A stretch of DNA of 64,000 nucleotides, taken from the NCBI RefSeq assembly GCF_016920785.2, contig NW_024609884.1, positions 82,745,647 to 82,809,646 of the forward strand. Reading direction: 5' to 3'. This stretch comes from Ixodes scapularis. Its lineage: Eukaryota; Arthropoda; Arachnida; Ixodida; Ixodidae. The translations under genes and the position numbers were made by a program. The notes beneath the pieces are model-generated. The model was not told the DNA's origin, searched no databases, and saw nothing but the letters and a program-made list of their open reading frames with translations. Shown here one piece after another: positions 21,686 to 31,680 of this stretch (positions are counted from its first letter, which is position 1; the number at the start of each line of letters is the position of its first letter).

Positions 21686-22930
21686 ATGAGCTCCGTCGGA
21701 GCGGTATCAACGGCCGCTGATAGCCGTGGTTTCAAGGATGAACGCAGCAGCGAGGACTACAGGATTATCATGCCCCCGATCCCGGCGGGCGAGCATCTGC
21801 TAAATTCTGTCTTTTTGCACGCCGATATCGGAGCAAGACCGTACCGGATCGAAGATTTTAAGGCCGGGCTGGAGAACGCAGGAGTGCTCAAGGACATAGC
21901 TGCGTTTGGTTCATTTCAGATGAACCACGTATGGCTGGCGACCCTGAAGACACCCGCTGCCAAAAAGAAGTTGGCTGACGTCAAGGCCTTCGAAGTTAAA
22001 GGCAGGCAGTGCATCATCCTCGACCCGGACCGGGCGGAGGTGCGCCTCAAGTTGCATTGGATTCCCTTTTACCTGCCCGACGACTGCGTAAAGCGAGCCC
22101 TGGAACCTTTCGGCAAAGTCGAGGAAGTTTCCCGAGAGACCTGGCGCGTCGGCGGATTCGAGGGAGTCCAGTCGACCACGAGGACGGTGAGACTAACCCT
22201 AAAAGAGGGCGTCACCATTGAGCACCTGCCGCATCAGCTCCGGCTCGTTGGCTGCACTGCGCTGGTCCTGGCGCCAGGACGGGCACCGCTCTGCCTTCGG
22301 TGCCGCAAGACCGGCCACATCCGGAAGGAGTGTCGTGTGCCCCGCTGTGAAGGCTGTCGACGCTTCGGGCACACTAGAAGCGAGTGTGTCAGGACATACG
22401 CCGTCGTGGCCCACGCGGGGGCGGAAGAAGACCTGGCGGAACACATCATGGACCAGGTCGAGGCGGAGGCGGCGACGGCAGAAGCCGGAGGGACCACCAT
22501 CAACCCCGAACCTCGGGGTCAGGGTGGAACATCCGCAAGTACTTCTTCAGCCCAACCCCAGGTATTCCCAGCTGAGGTGAAAACCCAAGCGAACGTCACT
22601 CCAACGCAAGAAACGGCAGGCAGCGGGCCTACTCACCCTCTGCCGCCCCAAGAACCCGACGGCAAAGAAGACGAACACCGGGCACACCGGGTGTCAGTAG
22701 CCCCCGCCCAAAAGGCGGACCGCGAGGACGATGGCGTCCAAATGGAGGCCGTGGACGGCTCAGCCAAGCGGCCTCTCCCGCCATCAGCTACACCGGACGA
22801 CGAGCACCCAGCGGGGCTCCAGAACACGGTGCTCGAAAGGTGGAGAACGGTCATGTCCAAGAGGGGCAAATACCAAGGAGGAAGGCCTCGAACCTCGGCG
22901 GAGGTCAAGCCTCCGGAAGAACCGCGGTGA
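21686..22930 (+). CDS. LINE ORF1 protein with two CCHC zinc knuckles
   Basis: A 414-residue protein from the ATG at 21686 (context GCAATGA). The in-frame upstream extension has no ATG and would start before the element. The middle region (around residues 25-180) is a folded RNA-binding-like segment with PYRIEDFKAGLE and VRLKLHWIPFYLPDD. Two knuckles follow at about residues 206-240: CLRCRKTGHIRKEC and CEGCRRFGHTRSEC, both C-x2-C-x4-H-x4-C. The C-terminal 150 residues are Pro/Glu/Ala-rich and probably disordered. This is the nucleocapsid-like protein that coats element RNA. ORF2 follows after a 60-bp spacer in another frame. No stops or frameshifts are seen. Confidence 0.9.
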   Translation: MSSVGAVSTAADSRGFKDERSSEDYRIIMPPIPAGEHLLNSVFLHADIGARPYRIEDFKAGLENAGVLKDIAAFGSFQMNHVWLATLKTPAAKKKLADVKAFEVKGRQCIILDPDRAEVRLKLHWIPFYLPDDCVKRALEPFGKVEEVSRETWRVGGFEGVQSTTRTVRLTLKEGVTIEHLPHQLRLVGCTALVLAPGRAPLCLRCRKTGHIRKECRVPRCEGCRRFGHTRSECVRTYAVVAHAGAEEDLAEHIMDQVEAEAATAEAGGTTINPEPRGQGGTSASTSSAQPQVFPAEVKTQANVTPTQETAGSGPTHPLPPQEPDGKEDEHRAHRVSVAPAQKADREDDGVQMEAVDGSAKRPLPPSATPDDEHPAGLQNTVLERWRTVMSKRGKYQGGRPRTSAEVKPPEEPR

Positions 22931-22990
22931 GGCGTCCAGAAAAAAGGACACTAGGGTCGTGAGTGGGTTTTTTTTTCTTTGTCAGAATGA

Positions 22991-25900
22991 CAGTGTAGTT
23001 GCACGGTTTTTGCTTTAATCTCCGCAAATTTTAATATAGCCCTCATATTTGCCACCCTCAATATACGTGGTTTAAATTCGAGGAAGAAGCAGTACCAGTT
23101 GCAACGCTTGTTATCTGACGCGAATCCGGATTTTCTTGCAGTGCAAGAAACTAAAATGGAAAGTGATAATGACATTGCGATTGCGCTAAAGCCTTTTCTT
23201 TCCAAATATGAAGTGTGCGTGAGTCAGGCGGTTGGTTTTTCGGCGGGATGTTTCCTTTTTCTGAAAAAATCCATCGATCTTTCGAACTTACATGTGACTA
23301 CAGATGATCGCGGACGTTTTATTTTATGCGATTTTAATTTGGCAAGTGTTCAGTGGCGGGTTATATGTGTATACGCACCGAATAATGCGGGAGACAGAGA
23401 ACAGTTTTTTCAGTTTCTACACAGTTACGTATACTGTGACAGAACAGTTGTTCTGATGGGTGATTTTAACTGTGTTTGCGATGAGAGCGATAAGTCCTCG
23501 CAGACAGCGATAAGTGATAACAGCGTGAGCGTTTTGAGAGACATGGTAATCTCTTGTGGCCTGGATGACGTAGGCGGATCGTGCGCACCAACGCATAGTC
23601 TGCGCTACACCCATTTTCAGGCTTCTTCCCACGCTCGTCTAGACCGTATTTATTTATCGTGTGACCTATTACAACAAGTGCGTGAGTATAGCGTCCAACC
23701 AGTTTTTTTCTCGGACCATTGCCTCGTAAGCTTTAAAATAGGGAAAAAAGAAAGCGCAGCCTCAAAGTTCAATTGGGGCCTCTGGAAGATCAACAGAACA
23801 CTACTTAAGGACGAAAAGTTCATTGATACTGTAGACGGACTACTGCGTGACGTTAGCAAAAGGGGCGGCGACTTAGGCGAAATGTGGGAAGTATTAAAAG
23901 AGGAAGTGAAATTGGTAGCGATCGAAAGATCGAGCAACATTCTTTTTCAACGCAGGGAGCGCGAAAAACAACTAAAACGGAACCTGGAAGCACTTCACCG
24001 CTTAGAGAGCCAAACACCAGGGACAAGCATGGAAGACAAAATATACCAAGAAAAGTACAAAGGGGCAGTAATACGTTCACGGTCTGAGAAGTACCTATTG
24101 GGGGAGCAGCCCACCAAGCGAGCTTTGTCCGATGAAAAGAAATATGCGTTGTCAAAGGAAATCCGTGAAATTGAGGTTAATGGAGCAATAAGCAGGGATA
24201 AAGAGGTCATTCAGCAAGGCTTTGTCGACTATTATAACAAGCTCTTTGGCGAACGGTCGCCTCCTAAAGGTTTTCAAAATCTAGATGACTTCCTTGCTCT
24301 CATGCCCCAACTAAGCGAGGACGCGAAAACATGGCTAGAAGGAGACATAACCATAGGAGAGATCGAGCTAGTTATTGATTCGTTAGCGCGACAGAAAACG
24401 CCGGGGCCCGATGGCCTTAGCGCGGAATTTTATCAATGTTTCAAAAAATCTGTCAGCCCCTTACTGCTTTCGGTATTTCAAGAAGCCTACAAAAAGCATA
24501 AATTACCACGTTCATTTTCTGAGGCCCATACAATTTTTATACCGAAGTCGGACGACGAAGTCAAAAAACGCAGTGTAACAGGCTATAGGCCTATTTCGTT
24601 GTGCAACTCAGACTATAAAATATTTACAAAAGTCCTCACGCGCCGCCTTCAGAAAGTCATCGTTGACCTTATTGGAGAACACCAAACTTGTGGCATACAA
24701 GGGAGGTCTATACAAACAAACATACACGTAGCAAGGAGTATTTTAGAAACAGTGGGGGGTAGCCGCGTGGCCATGATTCAGTTGGATTTCGAAAAAGCTT
24801 TCGATAGGGTTCGGCACGACGTGCTGAAGCGGATTTTATCACACGTAAATGTTGGGGACGTAATTTTGGAAGGCGTGACCATGGCTTATGATAACTGTGG
24901 TACAAGACTGGTAATAAACAATTCTTTATCAAGACGCATAGAAGTCAAGACATCGGTGCGACAGGGCTGTCCTTTGTCGCCTCTACTTTTCTCATTATAC
25001 TTAGAACCTTTTTGCCTGAAAATTGCAGCCTGCAAAAATATTCGAGGCTTCACCTTAAACACGGTGGAAGTTAAACTATCAGCATATGCGGACGATGTTG
25101 CCGTTTTTTGCAGTGATAAAGAAAGCATAGAGGAAACTGTGAAGATCACAAATGAGTATTGTGATGCCACAGGAGCCGCGGTCAACTGGGGGAAGTGTTG
25201 CGGGTTCTGGCACGGCAATTGGACCTCAAAGCCATTGTCTTTTGCAAGAATTGACTGGACAAGCACTCCAACCACCTATCTCGGGGTGCCGTTACAACAC
25301 TACAAGGACAGCGCACCCTATTGGACCGAAGTTTTGGAGGATTTAAAATCAAAGACCGCCACGTGGGTTACTCGGGATATATCTATTTTCACCCGTGCCA
25401 CGGTATGCAATATCTTCCTCATAGCGAAGCTATGGTACGTTTTACAGGTTCTGGCATGTAAACGCATAAGCATCCAAAAGTTTCATAGAGTTTTTGCCAC
25501 TTTTATATGGAAATCCAGCTGGGAGAGGATGCGAAGAGACAACCTCTTTCGCCGCGTCAAGACCGGGGGACTGGGACTCACGCACTTGTACGTTAGACAA
25601 CTAGTTTCACGTTTCTGTTTTCTGCGTGATCAAAACCACCCGTTTCTGCGCACTGTTATCCAGATGAAACTAGCTAATTCCCTGCCCGCCATGTTAGTTA
25701 CCAGTGACTGTGGTAAACCTCTGAGTCTGGTCGGATTTTTGAAAGAAGTGAAGGATGCTGCTTTATTTTTACAATCGCGATTTTCTCTGGAATACCTTAA
25801 CAGCGTCAAAAAAAAGAAGTTGTCAAGGGATTTAGTTGAAATTCTTTTTCCCACGCCCCTGTATCGCTCAGTTTATAGCCATTGTCCGGGACAAGATGTG

Positions 25901-26395
25901 TTGTGTCGCGTCAAAAAGATGGCCGTCCCGCCAGTTGTCAAATCATTTTTCTTTAAACTTCATAGCGGTACATTGCCTGTCAAACCATGGTTGGAGGAAA
26001 AGGGTCTTTTCGTTCCTTGGTCGATTGATTGTCTCCTGTGCAAGACGCCAGAAACAATAGAGCACATTTTCATTTATTGTTGGGACGCGGTCTTCTTTTG
26101 GGACATACTACAGAGAACGTTGAAAAAGGACTTGATTATAACGCACGAAACAATTCGTTTCCTTCCAGTAGATAAAGGGGATACGGTCCCCTATGATATG
26201 TTTATAGTCCTGGGTCTGTTTAGTCTATGGAAAACCCGAATGGAACTGCGTCATGCAGACCTGCACGTTAAACAGGCACGTTTTCATTTTATTGATGTGG
26301 TAACTCAGGTCCAGTCTGTGTACTGCAGGACTCCTGACACAGCGCCTGACTGGGCACACTTGTTTGAATTGTGTAAAAATATGAAGGACTTTTAG
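22991..26395 (+). CDS. LINE ORF2: endonuclease plus reverse transcriptase, no ATG at its N-terminus
   Basis: The frame is open from 22991 (just after a TGA at 22988) to TAG at 26393-26395. The apurinic-like endonuclease starts at ATLNIRGLNSRKKQYQ (23051 on), with QETKM, MGDFNC (about 23455), LDRIY and FFSDHCLVSF (about 23707). The RT carries RQKTPGPDGLS, GYRPISLCNSDYKI, QLDFEKAFDRV, VRQGCPLSPLLFSLYLEP and YADD at 25085-25096. A C-terminal zinc motif, CLLCKTPETIEHIFIYC (C-x2-C...H-x4-C), follows at about 26032. Together these perform target-primed reverse transcription. The oddity is initiation. The first in-frame ATG is at 23156, inside the endonuclease and after its ATLNIRG strand. Either the start ATG has mutated, or translation begins at a non-AUG codon or by coupling to ORF1. 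Confidence 0.9.
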   Translation, partial: QCSCTVFALISANFNIALIFATLNIRGLNSRKKQYQLQRLLSDANPDFLAVQETKMESDNDIAIALKPFLSKYEVCVSQAVGFSAGCFLFLKKSIDLSNLHVTTDDRGRFILCDFNLASVQWRVICVYAPNNAGDREQFFQFLHSYVYCDRTVVLMGDFNCVCDESDKSSQTAISDNSVSVLRDMVISCGLDDVGGSCAPTHSLRYTHFQASSHARLDRIYLSCDLLQQVREYSVQPVFFSDHCLVSFKIGKKESAASKFNWGLWKINRTLLKDEKFIDTVDGLLRDVSKRGGDLGEMWEVLKEEVKLVAIERSSNILFQRREREKQLKRNLEALHRLESQTPGTSMEDKIYQEKYKGAVIRSRSEKYLLGEQPTKRALSDEKKYALSKEIREIEVNGAISRDKEVIQQGFVDYYNKLFGERSPPKGFQNLDDFLALMPQLSEDAKTWLEGDITIGEIELVIDSLARQKTPGPDGLSAEFYQCFKKSVSPLLLSVFQEAYKKHKLPRSFSEAHTIFIPKSDDEVKKRSVTGYRPISLCNSDYKIFTKVLTRRLQKVIVDLIGEHQTCGIQGRSIQTNIHVARSILETVGGSRVAMIQLDFEKAFDRVRHDVLKRILSHVNVGDVILEGVTMAYDNCGTRLVINNSLSRRIEVKTSVRQGCPLSPLLFSLYLEPFCLKIAACKNIRGFTLNTVEVKLSAYADDVAVFCSDKESIEETVKITNEYCDATGAAVNWGKCCGFWHGNWTSKPLSFARIDWTSTPTTYLGVPLQHYKDSAPYWTEVLEDLKSKTATWVTRDISIFTRATVCNIFLIAKLWYVLQVLACKRISIQKFHRVFATFIWKSSWERMRRDNLFRRVKTGGLGLTHLYVRQLVSRFCFLRDQNHPFLRTVIQMKLANSLPAMLVTSDCGKPLSLVGFLKEVKDAALFLQSRFSLEYLNSVKKKKLSRDLVEILFPTPLYRSVYSHCPGQDVLCRVKKMAVPPVVKSFFFKLHSGTLPVKPWLEEKGLFVPWSIDCLLCKTPETIEHIFIYCWDAVFFWDILQRTLKKDLIITHETIRFLPVDKGDTVPYDMFIVLGLFSLWKTRMELRHADLHVKQARFHFIDVVTQVQSVYCRTPDTAPDWAHLFELCKNMKDF

Positions 26396-26481
26396 TTAGC
26401 CCATGAGTTTTTGGCCGGTTTGTATGAATATTGACATGGCATTTGTATGCTGCACATTGTGTCCAATAAAGAAAAAAAAAA

Positions 26482-26496
26482 TAGTGTGGTGTTCCG
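26482..26496 (+). repeat. LINE target-site duplication, 3' copy
   Basis: TAGTGTGGTGTTCCG directly after the A-run, identical to 21627-21641. Confidence 0.9.
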
Positions 26497-26651
26497 TTGT
26501 ATTGATATATGTGTGTGTGCCGCGTATGTACACAATGTATGTTCACCTAATGTATGTAATAAGTGTAATGTGTGTGTATAGTAGAGGATCCCCAAGCGCA
26601 GGAGAGCGGCTCTGAAGCGCAGTAGTGGTCTGAAAAAAATTAATTATTTTT

Positions 26652-27075
26652 TGTAGAACATGAATTGGGCGGTACCAAGCGCCACCTAGCCTAGCTGCTT
26701 GCAATTACTCTGCTTGACCCCGCCATCTGGTGGCTAGCGATTTAACCTTTCACGCTACGCGATAAACAGCGGCTTCGAGTTTGTTCTTTCGAGAGCGGCT
26801 TTTGGTTTCGCGGATTGAGTTTGCCCTTCTCTGTGATGTGCGGTTGACGAAGGAATTGTGACTCGAAGAACACCAAAGGTAAGACTCAAAGTGCGCGAAG
26901 TAACTGGGTATCGGTTGTCTCCGTTTAACATCGCAGTGCTGTCGATGAGAAGACTGAGTAACTGCTTTCGAAACGCAAGTTTCTGTACCTGTGGGGGGAA
27001 TCTGGCTTCGGAAATAAACACAGTTTGCGGAAAGCTCGTGTGACGCTTTTATTTGCTGCTGCTCTCGTCCCGTAC
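26652..27075 (+). repeat. Possible solo LTR or promoter-first-exon segment
   Basis: It starts TGTAGAACATGAATTGGG and ends GTCCCGTACA, so TG...CA. It contains an AATAAA at about 27014 near its end, and a splice-donor-like AAAGGTAAGACTC at about 26875. This layout would fit a solo LTR, but no target-site duplication is visible. It also contains GCCATCTGGTGGC, a CTCF-like core. A host first exon is an equal possibility. Confidence 0.3.
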
Positions 27076-28584
27076 AAGAGACGTAGCGTCCTGGTTAAGC
27101 CTTATTGGGCTCGATTTGCTCGATTCGGGGCCGCCATATTGAGATGCAAGCGACAGAGGAACGTTGCTCCCCTGCTTCAGGGACGAACGTTTCTCCCTTT
27201 CTAAAGGAACATAGGTTACAAGACCGTTCCTCCCCAAAGGGAGGACTATCCATACCCTTTTTTCTAAGAGTGTACTTCATTGTTCTCCTCATTGGGCTGA
27301 CTCCCGAAGGTTTCATGACCAGCAAAGTAGCACGAATGCATGAAACACTTATAAATATGCTTCGGTGGCGCTATTTTTTTTTAAACTTAAATATAATTAA
27401 ATTTTAAACATTTGTGATTATTTATATTTATTCCTCATATCTTCTCCCTATAAATAGAATCGTGCGAGTTCAACTGCCATTAAAAGAAAAAGAAGCCTAG
27501 AACTAGTTTTTGTCGCGGAGGGCTTATTTGCTGTGGGCGGTAACGAGGCCCCGGTGGCCTCGACCATGGAGTGTTATCGCGTGCCTTACTCCGGTGCCCT
27601 TATTTGGTCGCGGGGGCCGCAGCCTCCACCGTTCGTCAAGTTATCGTGAAACGGAGTATAGGCTTCACGAATGAATATGACCACGTGGCTTGTTCTAGGC
27701 AAAGACTGGAAGCGTGGTGAAAAGTGCGGCGGTGATGTGCGCACCTAGAAGTTAGCGCCTATCGATTGAATCACTGTGATCGTGTCGCTATTACCCTTCG
27801 CCCACCAGGGCTCACCTGTGACAGATGGTTGTCCTGACGACCTCCCCCCATCCCCATTCTTTTTTTCTTTCTTTTTTCATCTTTTTTCGCGCGTCGAACT
27901 TAGACTATTGTTTCAAAAAGACCTAGCCGCAGGATACATTATAATACAATGCAATACTGCATTAAACGGAGGCCATAGGCCCTTTCCAAATTCCCTGCAA
28001 TCTTGTGCCTCAAATGACAGTTCGCGTTTTGCCGTATTAATGGCGGCAATCGACCTGCGGTCTTTCGTGTTTTGCCGGGCACCATATCTTTCGTTTTCGT
28101 CACAAACGAGAATGTTTTTTTTTTATTTTTTTTTTAGTTAACTTTTTATGGATCTCTAAATTTCGACTATGACAAACATATAAGCGAAAAGAACGTGGCC
28201 TCAAAGCTAACACTTACGCTGTGATAATATTTTATATAACAAGGGAATTTAGCGCCTATTATCGGCCGCTAATAGATTGACTGGACCCGATTTAGAAAGA
28301 GACGCTTCCGAGACTTTTGTATTCCATTCCTGCGTCGCATCGTAGTAACGTCTCGTATGTATAGGCCCCGCTTCAACCGCTCGGAGCACATTCAAGAAGT
28401 TTGAACAACAGTTAACACAAGGCCGCCAGTAAGACCGCACATATGCCATTCCTCAGATGATGATAGTGATCAAAGTGGCCAGACTGAATATCGGAAAAAG
28501 TCTATTACGCACAGAAAGTACGCTTCGATTCTGCGCTTTTCTTTTATGCGTGTTTGGTCTAGCCGTTGTTAAAAAAAATGAGAC
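27076..28584. other. No gene recognised
   Basis: Includes a segment ending TTTTTTCTAAGAGTGTAC (27275) that may be the end of a short TIR element, a GC-rich block at 27510-27640 and T-rich tracts at 27860 and 28110. Frame 27776-28141 is low complexity. Confidence 0.4.
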
Positions 28585-28935
28585 GTTTACAACACCCTGT
28601 AACGCCGAATTGGAGCGCAGCTCTTGAGGAGAAGGGAAGAGAACTGAGGGGAGGTATACCCCTCCTCCCTCCTTCCCTCCTCCTTCAAGCTCCTCCCCTC
28701 TCCTCCCCTCCTCCTCCTCCTCCACCTCCCCCTCCTCTTCCTCTCCCCTCCCCCTCGTCCTCCTTTTCCTCCTTCTCCCCCTCCTCTTCCTCTCCTCCTC
28801 CCTCCTCCTCCCCCCCGCGCGGTGCATTATAATGCACCGCGCGGTTACGCCATAATGCACATAATGCACCGCGCGGTTACGCCGACGGCGACGCCGCTCA
28901 AGCCGGAAACCGGCGCCTAAGAACTGCGCTCTAAA
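28585..28935 (+). mobile_element. MITE with pyrimidine-rich interior, copy 1
   Basis: GGAGCGCAGCTCTTGAGG at the left and CCTAAGAACTGCGCTCT at the right are inverted. The same ends bracket 42625-42917, and homology continues left of the TIR in both copies (CCTRTAACGC-GAATT). The interior here is an approximately 160-bp CCT/CTCC microsatellite (28655-28812), which explains the low-complexity frames on both strands, followed by palindromic GC sequence. Confidence 0.7.
28816..28887. repeat. Palindrome array CCGCGCGGTGCATTATAATG
   Basis: A perfect 30-bp palindrome (CCGCGCGGTGCATTA and its complement) at about 28816-28845 is followed by two more partial units of ATAATGCACCGCGCGGTTACG. Confidence 0.75.
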
Positions 28936-29642
28936 AAAAAAAAAACACAAGGACAACGATCACCGTGATGATGTCCTTTAGCGCGGCTTGACTGGTTTCA
29001 TTTGATCCTTGCGCCGGCTGCATTCGAACTTTAAAGAGAAACCGTTTTCGTATTACGGTTGCCGTAGTATGACGTACTTCGGTTAGGCAACAAAAAAAAA
29101 ATATAGTTAAATCACAACTACAATTTAAAAAAAAAAGTATATCGCCATGAAAAAAAAGGTTGAACTATTGGCACGAACCCCGAGAATTCTAGCGACTTCC
29201 AATCGGCAAATTAAGTGATCTGCTATTTGCCCCATATCAGCTACATTAAGGAGCCAACGTAACGTCCGGCACAAAAAAAAAAAAAAAAAAAAAAAAAAGA
29301 GGTTTATTTTCGACTTTAGCAACCTATAGGAGATTCACTATCGGGCAAATATGGCAGTCTAAAACAGATCGTGCCGTGCCCAAGAGCCAGAGCAACGCAC
29401 ATCGCTGGGGCATCGTCAAGCACGCGTCAGACTCAAAATGGTTTGCCCCGCTTTTTATCCTCCACGTTTCGAACCTGCGGCGATGTGTTGGCGTCAGCGA
29501 GCTTGCAGAGGCTTGACGTTTTTCGAGGAAGCGACGAAAGGACTGCCTTCTTTCCTTCCAAGGTGCTGATGAACGTCGATAAACGCGGAATGTCTAGTTC
29601 ACGCGGTTGCGTGGGTTGCCTTCAGAGCTACCTGAGTAACCA
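28936..29642. other. No supported gene; A-rich tracts
   Basis: A-runs at about 28933, 29091, 29127 and 29273-29298. The plus frame 29371-29760 has coding-like composition up to the foldback element at 29643 but no recognisable motif. Confidence 0.35.
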
Positions 29643-29947
29643 CACTCTTAAAAAAGCCCGTGCGTCTACTTTCCCGCACAACTTACTGAGGCAACTTACT
29701 GAGGCAGCTCCTCGAATGACGATGCGGAAACATATGTTTAGACCAAAAAATGCAGTCTGAGTTGTGACATTAAGCAATGCAAAACGTCACGCTTGCATTG
29801 CTTAATGTCACAACTCAGACTGCGTTTTTTTTTTGGTCTAAACAGATGTTTCGACATCGTCATTCGCTGAGCTGTCTCCGTAAGTTGCGGTGATTGGCTC
29901 GCCGAGTGTTGTGCGGGAAAGTAGACGCACGGGCTCTTTTTAGAGTG
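29643..29947. mobile_element. 305-bp foldback MITE, intact hairpin
   Basis: The whole element is one imperfect palindrome. The ends are CACTCTTAAAAAAGCCCGTG and CGGGCTCTTTTTAGAGTG. The centre pairs GTGACATTAAGCAATGCAA with TTGCATTGCTTAATGTCAC around CGTCACGC-type loop sequence. Two further copies lie at 51431-52253. A transcript would form a very long double-stranded stem. Superfamily unknown, because the flanks give no clear duplication. Confidence 0.85.
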
Positions 29948-30424
29948 CAGCTGATACCACAGTTACGACACACTTACCGAGACAACTGTTCTATCGCGCA
30001 AACCACCGACACCATGTAATCATGGAAGCCATTAGAGACGAGCAGAAATCTCGAAATGACCTGTATCGGCCAGTTACGTGTTTTCCCGATAGGTGTCGTT
30101 CGTTTTTGCTGGAGTCGCGTATAGACCTTTCCAAATATCACCTTCTGGGCTCTGCCATCTTTCCCTACTGGGCTGTGGAATGCGTTTTCAGCCTGGGCAG
30201 TAGCCATCTTCCGCGATATAGAAAGCCTGTTTTAAAATCACAGCGGGCGCGCACTCGGAGTGCTGCCTCGTCTACCGTAGCAAACGTTAGTGATCTGATG
30301 AAACTTTCCATTGTGTCTTAACACGACGTATATCATCAAAGGCATTCTTCAAGTAGATTTTTTGTTGTACCTTTTTAGATGACAGAAGTTTGCATTTTAT
30401 TTTCTCCCTGTTACGCTCTCAAGC
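29948..30424. other. No recognised gene
   Basis: Plus frame 30022-30321 (99 codons) starts at an ATG shortly after the foldback MITE and has ordinary composition but no recognised domain. It stops 104 bp before the TATA box of the next gene. Confidence 0.35.
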
Positions 30425-30432
30425 TATATAAG
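30425..30432 (+). promoter_or_regulatory. TATA box of the small secreted-protein gene
   Basis: TATATAAG is followed about 27-30 bp downstream by an initiator-like TTAGTT (about 30457), and the ATG with signal peptide follows at 30505. Spacing and order fit an arthropod core promoter with a short leader of about 45 bases. Confidence 0.55.
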
Positions 30433-30504
30433 ACGGAAGGAACCGGCTAAAAGCGTTAGTTACGACTTTTGAGACTCTCTGAACCGCTGACAGGAATTCT
30501 CAAC

Positions 30505-30646
30505 ATGTTCGTAGCGGTCATTTTTATACCGGTTGTAGCCGCAAACGCCTTTACAGAAAGCAGATCGAAGCGAGTTCCGGAAATAAGCGAAAGATATACG
30601 CCGGTAAAAACCTACATGATATTTGACCCCTGCAATACCAACAAAC
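30505..30646 (+). CDS. Exon 1 of a candidate small secreted protein
   Basis: From the ATG the exon reads MFVAVIFIPVVAANA, a short hydrophobic signal peptide with an AxA-type cleavage site, then a basic, polar stretch ending YMIFDPCNTNK. It stops at a strong donor, AAC|GTAAGA, leaving one base of a codon. Only an exon with the matching phase can follow, and 33087-33304 has it. A TATA box lies 80 bp upstream. The family is not recognised. Secretion is inferred from the signal peptide alone. The in-frame TTG extension upstream (from 30469) is not needed. Confidence 0.5.
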
Positions 30647-30887
30647 GTAAGACCACTTTTTATATCGAACCACGTAAAACGAACAGTGTGTAGTAAGCAG
30701 CTGTATGGTTGGTTGGAGCGTCAGATCGGGCGTAATGTCCCCAGTAGCACCCATTATTGTGCCGATGTTGGCGTCAGATCGAAAAGACTGTGCCAGTGTC
30801 TTAGGGACTGTGAACGTTTTTCTGCAACGGCCGTATTATTCGTCGGAGTCTAGGCCATTATTTTGCTGCCTTTTTACTCCGTTCAAC

Positions 30888-31047
30888 CTCCAGCTGACAT
30901 TACAGCCAAAGCTACAAGCACAAGCTAGCCCGCGCTTCTGATTTTGAGACATGCCTTTCTAACGGGAACACTCGTTCTGCATGCAGAAGAACCTTTCAAA
31001 GCCATGTCTCGTGTTCTCATGCTTGCGGCAGTGGCTGCAGTCTGAGC
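30888..31047. repeat. Dispersed short element ending at TTAA
   Basis: CAAAGCTACAAGCACAAGCT and the following 110 bp recur at about 48725-48860. The right end CTGCAGTCTGAGC-TTAA is the inverse of TTAA-GCTGAGACTGCAG at 48710, so this looks like another TTAA-associated TIR element. Confidence 0.5.
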
Positions 31048-31051
31048 TTAA

Positions 31052-31676
31052 AGGAGCTGTGCAACGATATTCAGTTGGAATGTTTTTCACTATACACGAG
31101 CTTACTGGCACTAGTGGGAGTCAAGGATACTCGCGCGCAACTCCGCTGGCCAAGAAACTCCTTTGTTGCGGTGTAATTTCAAGGACAAAAGCGATCATTT
31201 TCATTCAATCTCTCCTTTGCAAAATTTCATGACGTAACTCGGGGATCGCAGTACACCCATATGACGATATTTGAATGCTGTTCATAGATTGGACCCGAGC
31301 ATTGCGTGGGCACTCGATTTGGGCTCGTGATAATTACTAGCTCGAGAAGCATTCGGGTAGTGGCCCGTGTCCAATCGCTGCAACGACGACAACAGCCGAG
31401 CCATAACAAAATCTGGAACTCAGCGCGTGCCCTGTGCTTTGCCAACCCCAGCGCGTGGCTATGATCTACATTGGCGGCATATAATCGGCTCCAGATCACG
31501 TGGCCGCTTGTTCTGGCTGCGAGTTGAGGGGGGAACGCTGCTCGTTTTTCTTTAAATTTTTCTGGGACTTCTATTGGGTGGGGTGAAAAACGAACGCGTG
31601 TTTCATAGGTCATTAATGTCAGGGATCCGTTCTAAGCGGTATTTGCGCAAAGTACAAAAATTGTTGCATCGCCCCT
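31052..31676 (+). mobile_element. 625-bp TTAA-flanked element, copy 2, in the intron of the secreted-protein gene
   Basis: Same ends (AGGAGCTGTGCAACGAT / GTTGCATCGCCCCT) and same interior as 12333-12959, with TTAA at 31048-31051 and 31677-31680. Divergence from copy 1 is a few percent by eye. Confidence 0.85.
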
Positions 31677-31680
31677 TTAA

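Larger units (their letters stand above)
21642..26481 (+). mobile_element. Full-length two-ORF LINE (L1/Tx1-like), 4.84 kb
   Basis: The element begins GGGGGGATTCGTCG directly after the target-site duplication. It carries ORF1 and ORF2 and ends in AATAAAG plus a run of A before the second 15-bp duplicate. A perfect duplication and two long open frames point to a recent insertion. The RT sequence type (GYRPISLCNSDYKIF, and IQGRSIQTNIHVAR) resembles the L1/Tx1 group rather than the CR1/Jockey fragments elsewhere in the window. The 5' leader before ORF1 is only 44 bp. Confidence 0.9.

Noticed and set aside
22951..22990. GTGAGTGG followed by a T-tract and CAG between LINE ORF1 and ORF2, resembling an intron
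   Set aside because: It would be under 30 bp, too short to splice, and would not supply an ATG to ORF2.
28453..28956. Arg/Glu-rich 167-codon minus frame
   Set aside because: It is the antisense reading of the CCT microsatellite inside a MITE.
30022..30321. 99-codon plus frame before the secreted-protein gene
   Set aside because: It starts at an ATG, but no family, promoter or splice evidence supports it. It was left as unassigned.
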